From Mesotaenium endlicherianum (Eukaryota; Streptophyta; Zygnematophyceae; Zygnematales; Mesotaeniaceae), in assembly GCA_009602735.1 (NCBI GenBank), contig WELA01007584.1, forward strand, positions 593,750 through 657,749: a stretch of DNA of 64,000 nt. The letters are read 5' to 3'. Under the pieces are notes generated by a model that did not search any database, was not told the origin of the DNA, and saw only the letters and a list, made by a program, of their open reading frames with translations. Made by a program: the position numbers and the translations under genes. Below are positions 1 to 10,720 of this stretch, piece by piece; the stretch's first letter is position 1, and each line of letters starts with the position of its first letter.

Positions 1-204
1 TATCTTGTACACGACTTTTCTTAATAAAGTGAGTTCTTTTCCACTCCTCTCTCATGTAGCCCTCTAACTCTTGCAAGGGTGGCATACCACCAGGCCACTC
101 CACCTTGTGTATGCAACTAGGAAAGGTCCTCGTGCACGCTTCCACTCGCGGGTGAGGGTGCGTGAGTGTGTATGGGCGCACTCCCCGCACCCTTCCCCCT
201 TTCA
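1..204 (+). repeat. 5' LTR (3' part only) of LARD-like element
   Basis: This segment repeats the last ~200 bp of the LTR at 3453-3879 and ends in the same CCCTTTCA just before the primer-binding site. It contains an AATAAA polyadenylation-type hexamer at 23-28, also found in the 3' LTR at 3701-3706. Confidence 0.85.
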
Positions 205-206
205 CA

Positions 207-219
207 TGGTATCGGAGCT
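207..219 (+). promoter_or_regulatory. Primer-binding site (initiator Met tRNA type)
   Basis: TGGTATCGGAGCT starts two bases after the LTR end. It is complementary to the 3' end of an initiator-Met-like tRNA ending in CCA. The classical plant site reads TGGTATCAGAGC. The same G variant occurs in the unrelated elements at 10688, 35998 and 46740. Confidence 0.85.
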
Positions 220-3200
220 ACCTAGTTGCTTCATTTGGAGGAGGGAGCTTTGGTTGGTGATGCTTGTAGGAGTGTAGAGAGGGTAGAGAGGAGAAGCAAG
301 GATGATTTATAAGTTGCTAAGGGCAGCCATGAAGACGTTGATGCAAGCTAGCATCTCCCTCTCTTGAAGGAGGGAGGAGATGGGAAGTGGGAGGTGCTCC
401 AAGAAGTGTTAACTTGGATGCAACCAGATTTTTGTATGTCTTCTTTATAGTATAAGAAGGTTGCCTAAGTATGGTAGTGATATAAGTAATACAGAGCAAC
501 CTTTGCTTGAGTATGGAGACATATGAGCATGAAGAAAATCTGGTATTTACACGGCTGGATTTTTCCTTGAAGATGCAAGCTCTTTGGTGTTAAGCACTTT
601 CTTTGAGGGGGGCTTAGCATAGAGGTGATAGTGGCTAGAAAGGAGTGTGTGCCCATCTTTATTTCAGATCTTAATGAAGGTGGAGCAGATTTAAGAGTAG
701 GCAACCGGGGACTTAGCAAGCATGTGTACTTGCAAGTCTAAGAGCTTTGGCGAGCATAGCACTCGCAAGCTCACGAGGAGCTCATGAGAAGCTCAAGAGA
801 GGGTGCACCGGGGTGTTGCACCAAGTTGGCCAAGTATGTGGCCAGATTTGGGTTGCCTTGCATCATTTCCATATAGCCACTGGATATGTTGGCCAGCCAT
901 GACGGAGCTTGGTCATTCTTATGGAGATTGAGGAAGCCTCAAGTGAAGGAAAGCGCCGTGGAGAAGGCTTGGAGCAAGAAGAAGTATTCCAGATTTTTCT
1001 TCAAGCAAGATAAGTGGAGATGGAGCCTTTCAAGTTCAGATTTTTCTTTTTCTTATGGAGGAGACTACTATGGAGTACTTCAGGGTGAGAGCTATGATGA
1101 AGATAAGCCTATGGTGTGGAAGAAGAAGCAAGATATGAAGTTGGTGCAAGAGGGCTAGTGCAAGAGATGTCTCCCACTAGAAGTGCGTGTGCCAATAGTG
1201 TTGTGTTGGCATAGTTAAGGGGCAGATTTTGGTGCATCTATGGAAGCTCTTCATGTGAAAGTAGAGCACCAAGGCAAGCTGGGTTTAGTAGTAAGAAGTG
1301 TCATTGGGGTGACCAAGGCTAGAGTGCACTCAAGAAGCTAAGCATGTGGAAGGAGTTGCACAAAGAGAGTAGCCTATCCTCTAGTGCTTTAGTGCACGGG
1401 TCAAGTGAAGACCGTGGAGGAGTATGGTCAAGTGAAGATAGTGAAATAGGTGGAGGTAGATAAGACCAGAAGTAGCTATCTTCAGCCCGCTAGCAAAGAA
1501 GCGACGCGGGAAGGTGAAGGTGAAGGAGAAGCGCTTGTTTTGGTGACCTTGGCCCGGTCATCGCATGTAGCAAGCGTGCCTCCTAACAACCTTGGCGAGC
1601 GCGCATCGCCGGTGGAGCAAGTAGAGGTGTATGATCCCCTTGCTCATATATAGAACAGACCCCAACTGCTCAAGTGGAGGAGCTCCTAGAAAGTGAGCTC
1701 AAGAGAAGCCCGCTTGCAAGACAAAGTGTGTGCGAGCACAAGATGAGGTGCAAGCACTAAGACTATGTGCGTTTGCTCAAGTTATGGAGCTCATGGAGGC
1801 GTTCCAAACGTGTTTCTTGGAGCCTTGTGTGAAGGCAGACCTTCAAGAAGAGCCAAAAATGTGTGGGAGTGAGCATCTAGCCAAGAAGAAGACTATGATG
1901 GAGTTTGGTGCACCACGAGCGAGACTACGCGCTCATGCCTTGTGAAGATTATTATCGTCGCTTGATGGATACTACGACTTTATGGATATGGACCTATGAG
2001 GAGGAGACCAAGTGTAATGGGGCTGATATGTTCTTTCTAAGATGGAGATATATGACAAATACCTGGACATGAAGCTAGGAGAATCAGCGCCTATACAAGC
2101 AAGCACGAGAGAGGCGTAAAATCTGGACTTGGACACTCGAGTGGTAAGCGCCTTACCTTCATGATGAGGGGGGGGAGTGTTATAGTTGTTTAGAGTGCTT
2201 GTAAGCAAGGTCAAACCAGTCCCATGAGTTCAGTTGTAATTAAGAGATGTGAAGTGGAAAGAAGTCTGAGAGCAAGTGCTTGGAAGATACTCAAATCTGT
2301 CCATGTTTGAGGGTTTTACGGGTAGGCGAGCGCGAGGGTTAAAGTTGGCAGATTTTGGCTACTTTTTGCCTACTTAGGAGAGAGTGGGTAATATTTTCAC
2401 TAGAAGTCCTACATGATGTGAGAGGCCTAGTATGAGGCCTTACTTGAGTCATAGTCAAGTTTCAGAATCAGGGGTTTAAGCATGTGCCATTTGTAGGCGC
2501 GGGAGCTTTATCCATGTTGCGCGCGTGTGCGTCCTACGAGCGTGAGGCACAAAGTGACGATCTCGTTTGAGTGTTAGACTTTGATTCAGATTCTGAAATT
2601 TTGTGGAGAGGTAGTCCTATGGGTTTGAATTTAGAAAAAGTAACTTTTTAAAATAAAATATTAAATTAAGTTCTGACAGTGCCACATGGCGGTCTGCTGG
2701 ACTGCCATGGGAGCCACATGTGTGAGGCAAGGCGTAATCTGATTTCATGGTCTAAGACTCAAAATCAGGGGAAACAAAGCATACCAATGAGTTCAGAGGG
2801 GTGATATTATGTAGATTGCACAACTTTCAGGCTAAAAATGTCAGAAAAAGTCAGGGGGGTGCCACTTGGCGTCTTGAGAGGTCACCACGAGTCACGCACA
2901 CGAGTGAGAGAGTGCAATACCTATACAAGGATTATGGCTTAGAGCTAGAGGTAGCTAAGGGTACCAGAAGGTTCGGGAACATAGTGGAGTCAGGTTCATG
3001 ATGTAATCTGGTCAAAATTATAAGAGCACCACGAGTAAGCCACATGGCGCGACGAGGAGTTGCCACTTGTCCAAGAGGGCGACGAATGAGTATTTTGGCG
3101 ATTTGGCGGACTACTATGCCTTGGATCCAGCTTTGGAGTATGTTGAGATGATGGAGGGAGTATGTTACAGCCCTTATGAAGATATTGGCCTATTCCAAGA

Positions 3201-3438
3201 CGAAGGAGTTGAAGAGAAGATGCACTTGTGTAAGGAGACGCCATGTGTGGAGCCAATGTATGCGATGGAGCTTTCACTAAGTGGAGCAAGTTTGGAGTAA
3301 TAAGTATCATCCTGTAGCCTGTTCAAGACCTGCAACTTGTGTAATATATGTGAATATGTGTTTTTCTAGCGTATATGTGAGCTCGATTCCTCATATGACG
3401 TCACTTATGCTTAGTATGCGCCGAGGACGTCGCATCTT
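220..3438 (+). other. Internal region of LARD-like element, no recognised protein
   Basis: More than 3 kb without a recognisable retroelement domain. Short open frames of 60-100 codons exist (for example 886-1158, 1450-1653, 3067-3300). None shows a zinc knuckle, an aspartic-protease triad or an RT motif, and several are not maintained in the second copy. The region is rich in GAAG/GGAG runs in its first half. I treat it as the non-coding packaging body of the element. Confidence 0.6.
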
Positions 3439-3452
3439 GAGGAGGGGGATGG
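3439..3452 (+). promoter_or_regulatory. Polypurine tract of LARD-like element
   Basis: The purine-rich run GAGGAGGGGGATGG sits directly before the TGTAAGG start of the 3' LTR, the expected place for plus-strand priming. The same run precedes the LTR at 8235. Confidence 0.8.
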
Positions 3453-3879
3453 TGTAAGGTTATGAAAGTGTAGTTTGTTTCTTTCTAGTATTTTACATGC
3501 ATAGAGTGTGATTGTGTGCGTGTGAGTGTGCTAGCTTGTCCAACTAGGCAACGTCACCTACATGGAAGGAGCCATAGGAGAAGGTTCTGGAGGTACTTTG
3601 CTAGAGAGGACACTTAGAGTTAAAGGATAAAGGGGAAGCACAAGGAAGTGGAGGGAGCTTATTCGAGTCTAACCTTCTTATCTTGTACACGACTTTTCTT
3701 AATAAAGTGAGTTCTTTTCCACACTCTCATGTAGCCCTCTAACTCATGCAAGGGTGGCATACCACCAGGCCACTCCACCTTGTGTATGCAACTAAGAGAG
3801 GTCCTCGTGCACGCTTCCACTCGCAGGTGAGGGTGCGTGAGTGTGTATGGGCGCACTCCCCGCACCCTTCCCCCTTTCA
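3453..3879 (+). repeat. 3' LTR of LARD-like element (first copy)
   Basis: 427 bp, beginning TGTAAGG and ending TTTCA, with an AATAAA hexamer at 3701-3706. It is repeated almost perfectly at 8235-8661. The base right after it belongs to chromovirus B's third ORF on the minus strand. Confidence 0.88.
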
Positions 3880-5075
3880 CCTCTTCTGAAACCCCTGTCC
3901 TCTGGGAATTTTTGCCTGTGTTTGCTGCCAAGTACAGTCAGATCAGCTTCTTCCCCTGCTTGCTTGGGCAGGTGGGCTGGGGGAGCGAGTGCGCGGTCCA
4001 GTTGCCTCCATGACCGGGATCACGTTCCATATACCTGTCTTGGTTCCTTAGGAAGTGCCCCTGCCTGCTCCTGAGTCTCCTGAGTACCAGCTCCTGATGC
4101 TTCTCCTCTGCCTTGTTCTTCTTCCTCATCCCCCTCATCCTCCTCCTCTGAGAGAGTAGGAGTCTCGTCAACAAAGTCGTCCTGCTCTCTGGTAGACATG
4201 GAGTAGTCTACTGATCTCCCTTTTTTAGGGCGCGCTGGAGGTTGCTTGGCCTTCAGCCTGCTAATATCTATCCGGCCTGCATTCTTCGCCCATTTGACGA
4301 AGGCATGCTTTCCCTTAGAGAAGTAGTCTCTTCCCCTCCTCCTGTGCTCTTTGGTCTCTGCATTCATATTGCTCAGGCAGCCATTCAGCTTGGGATCTTA
4401 AGGGGCAATGTGAGGTGGTAGGATGAGGCAGCCGTCTCGGCCATAGTGGAAATCGTCGGGTTGGGCTCGGTCACACTCCTGCTTTTTGTTTGTGACGGTC
4501 ATCCACCTCCAGTCTGTGGGCTGCTGGTAGTACTGGGGTCCATGCTCAGCTTTTCTCAGTTGACATGGGAACCAATGGGGAGAGAACATCTGCTGTCCTG
4601 CTTCCCTGGCCAAGTACTCCCAGCTCCTTCTCTCAACTTCATTGTAAGCTGGCAATAGTGTGAGGTAGAATACCGTATCCTTAAAGCTATCGGGCCGCAT
4701 GCTCACCATCCTGATGAGTCTCTGATCTCCCACTATTCTCGATATTGGGACTGGCTTGTTCTCTGAATCATTGGCAAGGTACCGGGCCTGATCTTGCTGT
4801 ATAGCCCACCATCTTGGCATAATCCTCGTAGAGGACCACACCAGTGTGTGTCTCAATGTACCTATCCAGTGCTGCAGTGCCTTCCCTCTGTAGCAGTGTT
4901 GTCTGTTCCATCTTGTTGATCTCCTGGCCTGCCAGCAATGCTTCCTTCAGGTAATCAAAGTTTTGGCCACCCACCACAGTATACCTGTAAGTGGCCAAGC
5001 TCTTCTGCCTGTCCGCTTCAGCCTTTTTCCTTCTCTCCTCCTCTGCCGCTGCCGCTTCTTCTTGTTGTTTCTTCT
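3880..5075 (-). pseudogene. Fragment of chromovirus B third ORF (ORF3), first copy
   Basis: Read on the minus strand, this matches the conserved core and acidic tail of the intact ORF3 at 41562-43238 (shared blocks such as NEVERRSWEYLAREAGQ and LPPHIAPWDPRL). It is a broken fossil with several interruptions. It is cut on the left by the LARD-like insertion and on the right by the N at 5076. Positions 8662-9857 repeat it with very few differences. Confidence 0.85.
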
Positions 5076-5076
5076 N
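5076..5076. other. Single undetermined base at a contig-like join
   Basis: This is the only N in the window. Sequence left of it ends inside minus-strand ORF3. Sequence right of it restarts at the equivalent of position 300, inside the LARD-like element. The N therefore marks the seam of a ~4.78-kb direct duplication. Confidence 0.95.
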
Positions 5077-8000
5077 GGATGATTTATAAGTTGCTAAGGG
5101 CAGCCATGAAGACGTTGATGCAAGCTAGCATCTCCCTCTCTTGAAGGAGGGAGGAGATGGGAAGTGGGAGGTGCTCCAAGAAGTGTTAACTTGGATGCAA
5201 CCAGATTTTTGTATGTCTTCTTTATAGTATAAGAAGGTTGCCTAAGTATGGTAGTGATATAAGTAATACAGAGCAACCTTTGCTTGAGTATGGAGACATA
5301 TGAGCATGAAGAAAATCTGGTATTTACACGGCTGGATTTTTCCTTGAAGATGCAAGCTCTTTGGTGTTAAGCACTTTCTTTGAGGGGGGCTTAGCATAGA
5401 GGTGATAGTGGCTAGAAAGGAGTGTGTGCCCATCTTTATTTCAGATCTTCAATGAAGGTGGAGCAGATTTTAAGGGTAGGCAACCAGGGACTTAGCAAGC
5501 ATGTGTACTTGCAAGTCTAGGAGCTTTGGCGGGCATAGCACTCGCAAGCTCAAGAGGAGCTCATGAGGAGCTCAAGAGAGGGTGCACCGGGGTGTTGCAC
5601 CAAGTTGGCCAAGTATGTGGCCAGATTTGGGTTGCCTTGCATCACTCCTATGTAGCCACTGGTTATTTGAGGCCAGCCATGATGGAGCTTGGTACCTTGT
5701 ATGGAGATAGAAGAAGCCTCAAGTGAAGAGAAGCACCGTGGAGAAGGCTTGGAGCAAGAAGAAGAAGTATTCGAGATTTTTCTTCAAAGAGGAGAGATGG
5801 AGATGGAGCCTTTCAAGTTCAGATTTCTCTTTTCTTATGGAGGAGAGTACTACGGAGTATATGGAGTTGAGAACTATGATGAAGACAAGCCTATGGTGTG
5901 GAAGAAGAAGCAAGGTATGAAGTTGGTGCAAGAGGGCTAGTGCAAGAGATGTCTCCCACTTGAAGCGTGTGTGCCATTAGTTGTGTGATGGCATAGTTAA
6001 GGGGCAGATTTTGGTGCATCTATGGAAGCTCTTCATGTGAAAGTAGAGCACCAAGGCAAGCTGGGTTTAGTAGTAAGAAGTGTCATTGGGGTGACCAAGG
6101 CTAGAGTGCACTCAAGAAGCTAAGCATGTGGAAGGAGTTGCACAAAGAGAGTAGCCTATCCTCTAGTGCTTTAGTGCACGGGTCAAGTGAAGACCGAGGA
6201 GGAGTATGGTCAAGTGAGGATAGTGAAATAGGTGGAGGTAGATATGACCACAAGTAGCTATCTTCAGCCCGCTAGCAAAGAAGCGACGCGGGAAGGTGAA
6301 GGTGAAGGAGAAGCGCTTGTTTTGGTGACCTTGGCCCGGTCATCGCATGGAGCAAGCGTGCCTCCTAACAACCTTGGCGAGCGCGCATCGCCGGTGGAGC
6401 AAGTAGAGGTGTATGATCCCCTTGCTCATATATAGAGCAGACCCCAACTGCTCAAGTGGAGGAGCTCCTAGAAAGTGAGCTCAAGAGAAGCCCGCTTGCA
6501 AGACGACGTGTGTGCGTGCACAAGATGAGGTGCAAGCACTAAGAGTATGTGCGTATGCCCAAGTTATGGAGCTCTTGGAGGCGTTCCAGATGTGTTTCTT
6601 GGAGCCTTGTGTGAAGGCTGACCTTCAAGAAGAGCCAGAGGTATGTGGGAGTGAGCATCTAGCCAAGGAGAAGACTATGATGGAGTTTGGTGCACCACGA
6701 GCGAGACTACGCGCTCATGCCTTGTGAAGATTATTATCGTCGCTTGATGGAGACTACGACTTTATGGATATGGACCTATGAGGAGGAGACCAAGTGTTAT
6801 GGGGCTGATATGTCCTGCCTAAGATGGAGATATATGACAAAGACCTGGACATGAAGCTAGGAGAATCAGCGCCTATACAAGCAAGCACGAGAGAGGCGTA
6901 AAATCTGGACTTGGACACTCGAGTGGTAAGCGCCTTACCTTCATGATGAGGGGGGGGAGTGTTATAGTTGTTTATAGTGCTTGTAAGCAAGGTCAAACCA
7001 GTCCCATGAGTTCAGTTGTAACTAAGAGATGTGAAGTGGAAAGAAGTTTGAGAGCAAGAGCTTGGAAGATACTCAAATCTGTCTATGTTTGAGGGTTTTA
7101 CGGGTAGGCGAGCGCGAGGGTAAAAGTTGGCAGATTTTGGCTACTTTTTGCCTACTTAGGAGAGAGTGGGTAATATTTTCACTAGAAGTCCTACATGATG
7201 TGAGAGGCCTAGTATGAGGCCTTCCTTGAGTCATAGTCAAGTTTCAGAATCAGGGGTTTAAGCATGTGCCATTTGTAGGCGCGGGAGCTTTATCCATGTT
7301 GCGCGCGTGTGCGTCCTACGAGCGTGAGGCACAAAGTGACGATCTCGTTTGAGTGTTAGACTTTGGTTTAGATTCTGAAATTTTGTGGAGAGGTAGTCCT
7401 ATGGGTTTGAATTTAGAAAAAGTAACTTTTTAAAATAAAATATTAAATTAAGTTCTGACAGTGCCACATGGCGGTCTGCTGGACTGCCATGGGAGCCACA
7501 TGTGTGAGGCAAGGCGTAATCTGATTTCATGGTCTAAGACTCAAAATCAGGGGAAACAAAGCATACCAATGAGTTCAGAGGGGTGATATTATGTAGATTG
7601 CACAACTTTCAGGCTAAAAATGTCAGAAAAAGTCAGGGGGGTGCCACTTGGCGTCTTGAGAGGTCACCACGAGTCACGCACACGAGTGAGAGAGTGCAAT
7701 ACCTATACAAGGATTATGGCTTAGAGCTAGAGGTAGCTAAGGGTACCAGAAGGTTCGGGAACATAGTGGAGTCAGGTTCATGATGTAATCTGGTCAAAAT
7801 TATAAGAGCACCACGAGTAAGCCACATGGCGCGACGAGGAGTTGCCACTTGTCCAAGAGGGCGACGAATGAGTATTTTGGCGATTTGGCGGACTACTATG
7901 CCTTGGATCCAGCTTTGGAGTATGTTGAGATGATGGAGGGAGTATGTTACAGCCCTTATGAAGATATTGGCCTATTCCAAGACGAAGGAGTTGAAGAGAA

Positions 8001-8661
8001 GATGCATTTGTGTTAGGAGACGCCATGTGTGGAGCCAATGTATGCGATGGAGCATTTACTAAGTGGAGCAAGTTTGGAGTATAAAGTATCATCCTGTAGC
8101 CTGTTCAAGACCTGCAACTTGTGTAATATATGTGAATATGTGTTTTTCTAGCGTATATGTGAGCTCGATTCCTCATATGACGTCACTTATGCTTAGTATG
8201 CGCCGAGGACGTCGCATATTGAGGAGGGGGATGGTGTAAGGTTATGAAAGTGTAGTTTGTTTCTTTCTAGTATTTTACATGCATAGAGTGTGATTGTGTG
8301 CGTGTGAGTGTGCTAGCTTGTCCAACTAGGCAACGTCACCTACATGGAAGGAGCCATAGGAGAAGGTTCTGGAGGTACTTTGCTAGAGAGGACACTTAGA
8401 GTTAAAGGATAAAGGGGAAGCACAAGGAAGTGGAGGGAGCTTATTCGAGTCTAACCTTCTTATCTTGTACACGACTTTTCTTAATAAAGTGAGTTCTTTT
8501 CCACACTCTCATGTAGCCCTCTAACTCATGCAAGGGTGGCATACCACCAGGCCACTCCACCTTGTGTATGCAACTAAGAGAGGTCCTCGTGCACGCTTCC
8601 ACTCGCAGGTGAGGGTGCGTGAGTGTGTATGGGCGCACTCCCCGCACCCTTCCCCCTTTCA
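5077..8661 (+). mobile_element. LARD-like element, second copy (lacks its 5' end)
   Basis: Corresponds to 300-3879 with an offset of 4777 to 4782 bp. The first ~1.9 kb differs from copy one at scattered sites (a few percent by eye), while the rest is nearly identical. It enters the same ORF3 position as copy one, so the two are duplicates of one insertion and not two insertions. No 5' LTR or primer site is present because the copy begins at the N. Confidence 0.85.
8235..8661 (+). repeat. 3' LTR of LARD-like element (second copy)
   Basis: Same 427-bp LTR as 3453-3879, again preceded by the GAGGAGGGGGATGG tract and followed at 8662 by minus-strand ORF3. Confidence 0.88.
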
Positions 8662-9966
8662 CCTCTTCTGAAACCCCTGTCCTCTGGGAATTTTTGCCTG
8701 TGTTTGCTGCCAAGTACAGTCAGATCAGCTTCTTCCCCTGCTTGCTTGGGCAGGTGGGCTGGGGGAGCGAGTGCGCGGTCCAGTTGCCTCCATGACCGGG
8801 ATCACGTTCCATATACCTGTCTTGGTTCCTTAGGAAGTGCCCCTGCCTGCTCCTGAGTCTCCTGAGTACCAGCTCCTGATGCTTCTCCTCTGCCTTGTTC
8901 TTCTTCCTCATCCCCCTCATCCTCCTCCTCTGAGAGAGTAGGAGTCTCGTCAACAAAGTCGTCCTGCTCTCTGGTAGACATGGAGTAGTCTACTGATCTC
9001 CCTTTTTTAGGGCGCGCTGGAGGTTGCTTGGCCTTCAGCCTGCTAATATCTATCCGGCCTGCATTCTTCGCCCATTTGACGAAGGCATGCTTTCCCTTAG
9101 AGAAGTAGTCTCTTCCCCTCCTCCTGTGCTCTTTGGTCTCTGCATTCATATTGCTCAGGCAGCCATTCAGCTTGGGATCTTAAGGGGCAATGTGAGGTGG
9201 TAGGATGAGGCAGCCGTCTCGGCCATAGTGGAAATCGTCGGGTTGGGCTCGGTCACACTCCTGCTTTTTGTTTGTGACGGTCATCCACCTCCAGTCTGTG
9301 GGCTGCTGGTAGTACTGGGGTCCATGCTCAGCTTTTCTCAGTTGACATGGGAACCAATGGGGAGAGAACATCTGCTGTCCTGCTTCCCTGGCCAAGTACT
9401 CCCAGCTCCTTCTCTCAACTTCATTGTAAGCTGGCAATAGTGTGAGGTAGAATACCGTATCCTTAAAGCTATCGGGCTGCATGCTCACCATCCTGATGAG
9501 TCTCTGATCTCCCACTATTCTCGATATTGGGACTGGCTTGTTCTCTGAATCATTGGCAAGGTACCGGGCCTGATCTTGCTGTATAGCCCACCATCTTGGC
9601 ATAATCCTCGTAGAGGACCACACCAGTGTGTGTCTCAATGTACCTATCCAGTGCTGCAGTGCCTTCCCTCTGTAGCAGTGTTGTCTGTTCCATCTTGTTG
9701 ATCTCCTGGCCTGCCAGCAATGCTTCCTTCAGGTAATCAAAGTTTTGGCCACCCACCACAGTATACCTGTAAGTGGCCAAGCTCTTCTGCCTGTCCGCTT
9801 CAGCCTTTTTCCTTCTCTCCTCCTCTGCCGCTGCCGCTTCTTCTTGTTGTTTCTTCTATCTCTCCTCCTCAGCTTTCTTGAGGTTTTCCGCTTCCTGATC
9901 CTTCTTCCTCTGTGCTTCTTCTGCCACCTCTTGTTGTTTGCGGACCCTTTCTGGTTCTCTCCTGGT
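8662..9966 (-). pseudogene. Fragment of chromovirus B ORF3, second copy, extending further toward its N-terminus
   Basis: Repeats 3880-5075 and continues to 9966, adding part of the Lys/Glu/Gln-rich coiled-coil segment on the minus strand. It stops at the CCTGG target site of element A. The remaining start of the same ORF lies beyond A at 19532-19636. Fossil, with several interruptions. Confidence 0.85.
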
Positions 9967-10686
9967 GTAATGAATCAGTATATTGGTTAATATAATATTC
10001 ATTTAAAATATAACAATTAAATAAGTTCAGCCTGCTGAACTCTAGTTAATAATAAGTCTGTTGGACTTTATATTTAATATCAGTTTAATGAGTCAACCGG
10101 AAGCAGCAGGCTGAAGTCAACTTAAGTCAGCTTGCTCACACATTCTTTGACAGCCAGCTGACTTCCGTACTTGGTAGCAGCGAACTGCCTCGATATGCAT
10201 CTAAGTGTGATATGCTAGATGAATGGCCAGATGACATTCCTATGATGGATGGCGATTCGGGATGATGGGGAATGGCGGTGGATTTGGTTAACGGAGGTCC
10301 TACCAACGCGGTTAACTCCCGGGTAGGTGGTGCCATCGCACCGACCGTTGAACAGTAAACTCATTCCATGTACATATGCTAGGCATTGCTCTCGAGTTCG
10401 GCATTCGGAAACGAGGCCAACTCTCTTGTACAACTGACTGAGAGAGATCTGAATCCAAGGCGAGAAGCCATTGATACGCACTGTCTTCTAACCTTGCTTA
10501 CGTATGAGTTTACTGATTGCATTATTGATGCTAGTTTACTCGCATTTAACTGACAAGTATTACTCACTGCTAGTGTGTGGTCCTTTGCCGTTTAACCAGT
10601 TAACGGGAAATATCATAAAGATTACTTGCTGATATAAAGATCTTTATTAATTGTTAATCGCCTATTTGGTAAGTCGATTCATTTCA
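9967..10686 (+). repeat. 5' LTR of element A
   Basis: 720 bp, TGTAATG at the start and TTTCA at the end, then a primer site. The same LTR family is at 11231, 18813, 35277 and 43352. Near its 3' end it carries GGTAAGTC, a consensus-quality splice-donor sequence. Confidence 0.9.
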
Positions 10687-10687
10687 A

Positions 10688-10700
10688 TGGTATCGGAGCA
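10688..10700 (+). promoter_or_regulatory. Primer-binding site of element A
   Basis: TGGTATCGGAGCA one base after the LTR, the same initiator-Met-type site as in the other families here. Confidence 0.85.
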
Positions 10701-10720
10701 GTTATCACAGTCTTCTTTGT

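Larger units (their letters stand above)
1..3879 (+). mobile_element. Non-autonomous LTR retrotransposon (LARD-like), first copy, 5' end outside window
   Basis: Positions 1-204 match 3679-3879, giving a direct LTR pair. A primer-binding site follows the left LTR and a purine tract precedes the right one. The internal 3.2 kb has only short open frames and none carries gag, protease, RT or integrase motifs. This fits a large retrotransposon derivative that depends on enzymes from another element. It lies inside the third ORF of a reverse-oriented chromovirus (B): minus-strand ORF3 sequence begins immediately at 3880. The visible LTR parts differ by a few percent by eye, so the insertion is not very recent. 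Its left target-site duplicate lies outside the window. Confidence 0.82.

Noticed and set aside
3880-9966. Two independent LARD-like insertions in ORF3
   Set aside because: Both copies have the same junction base and the same surrounding ORF3 sequence, so they are one insertion duplicated in the sequence.
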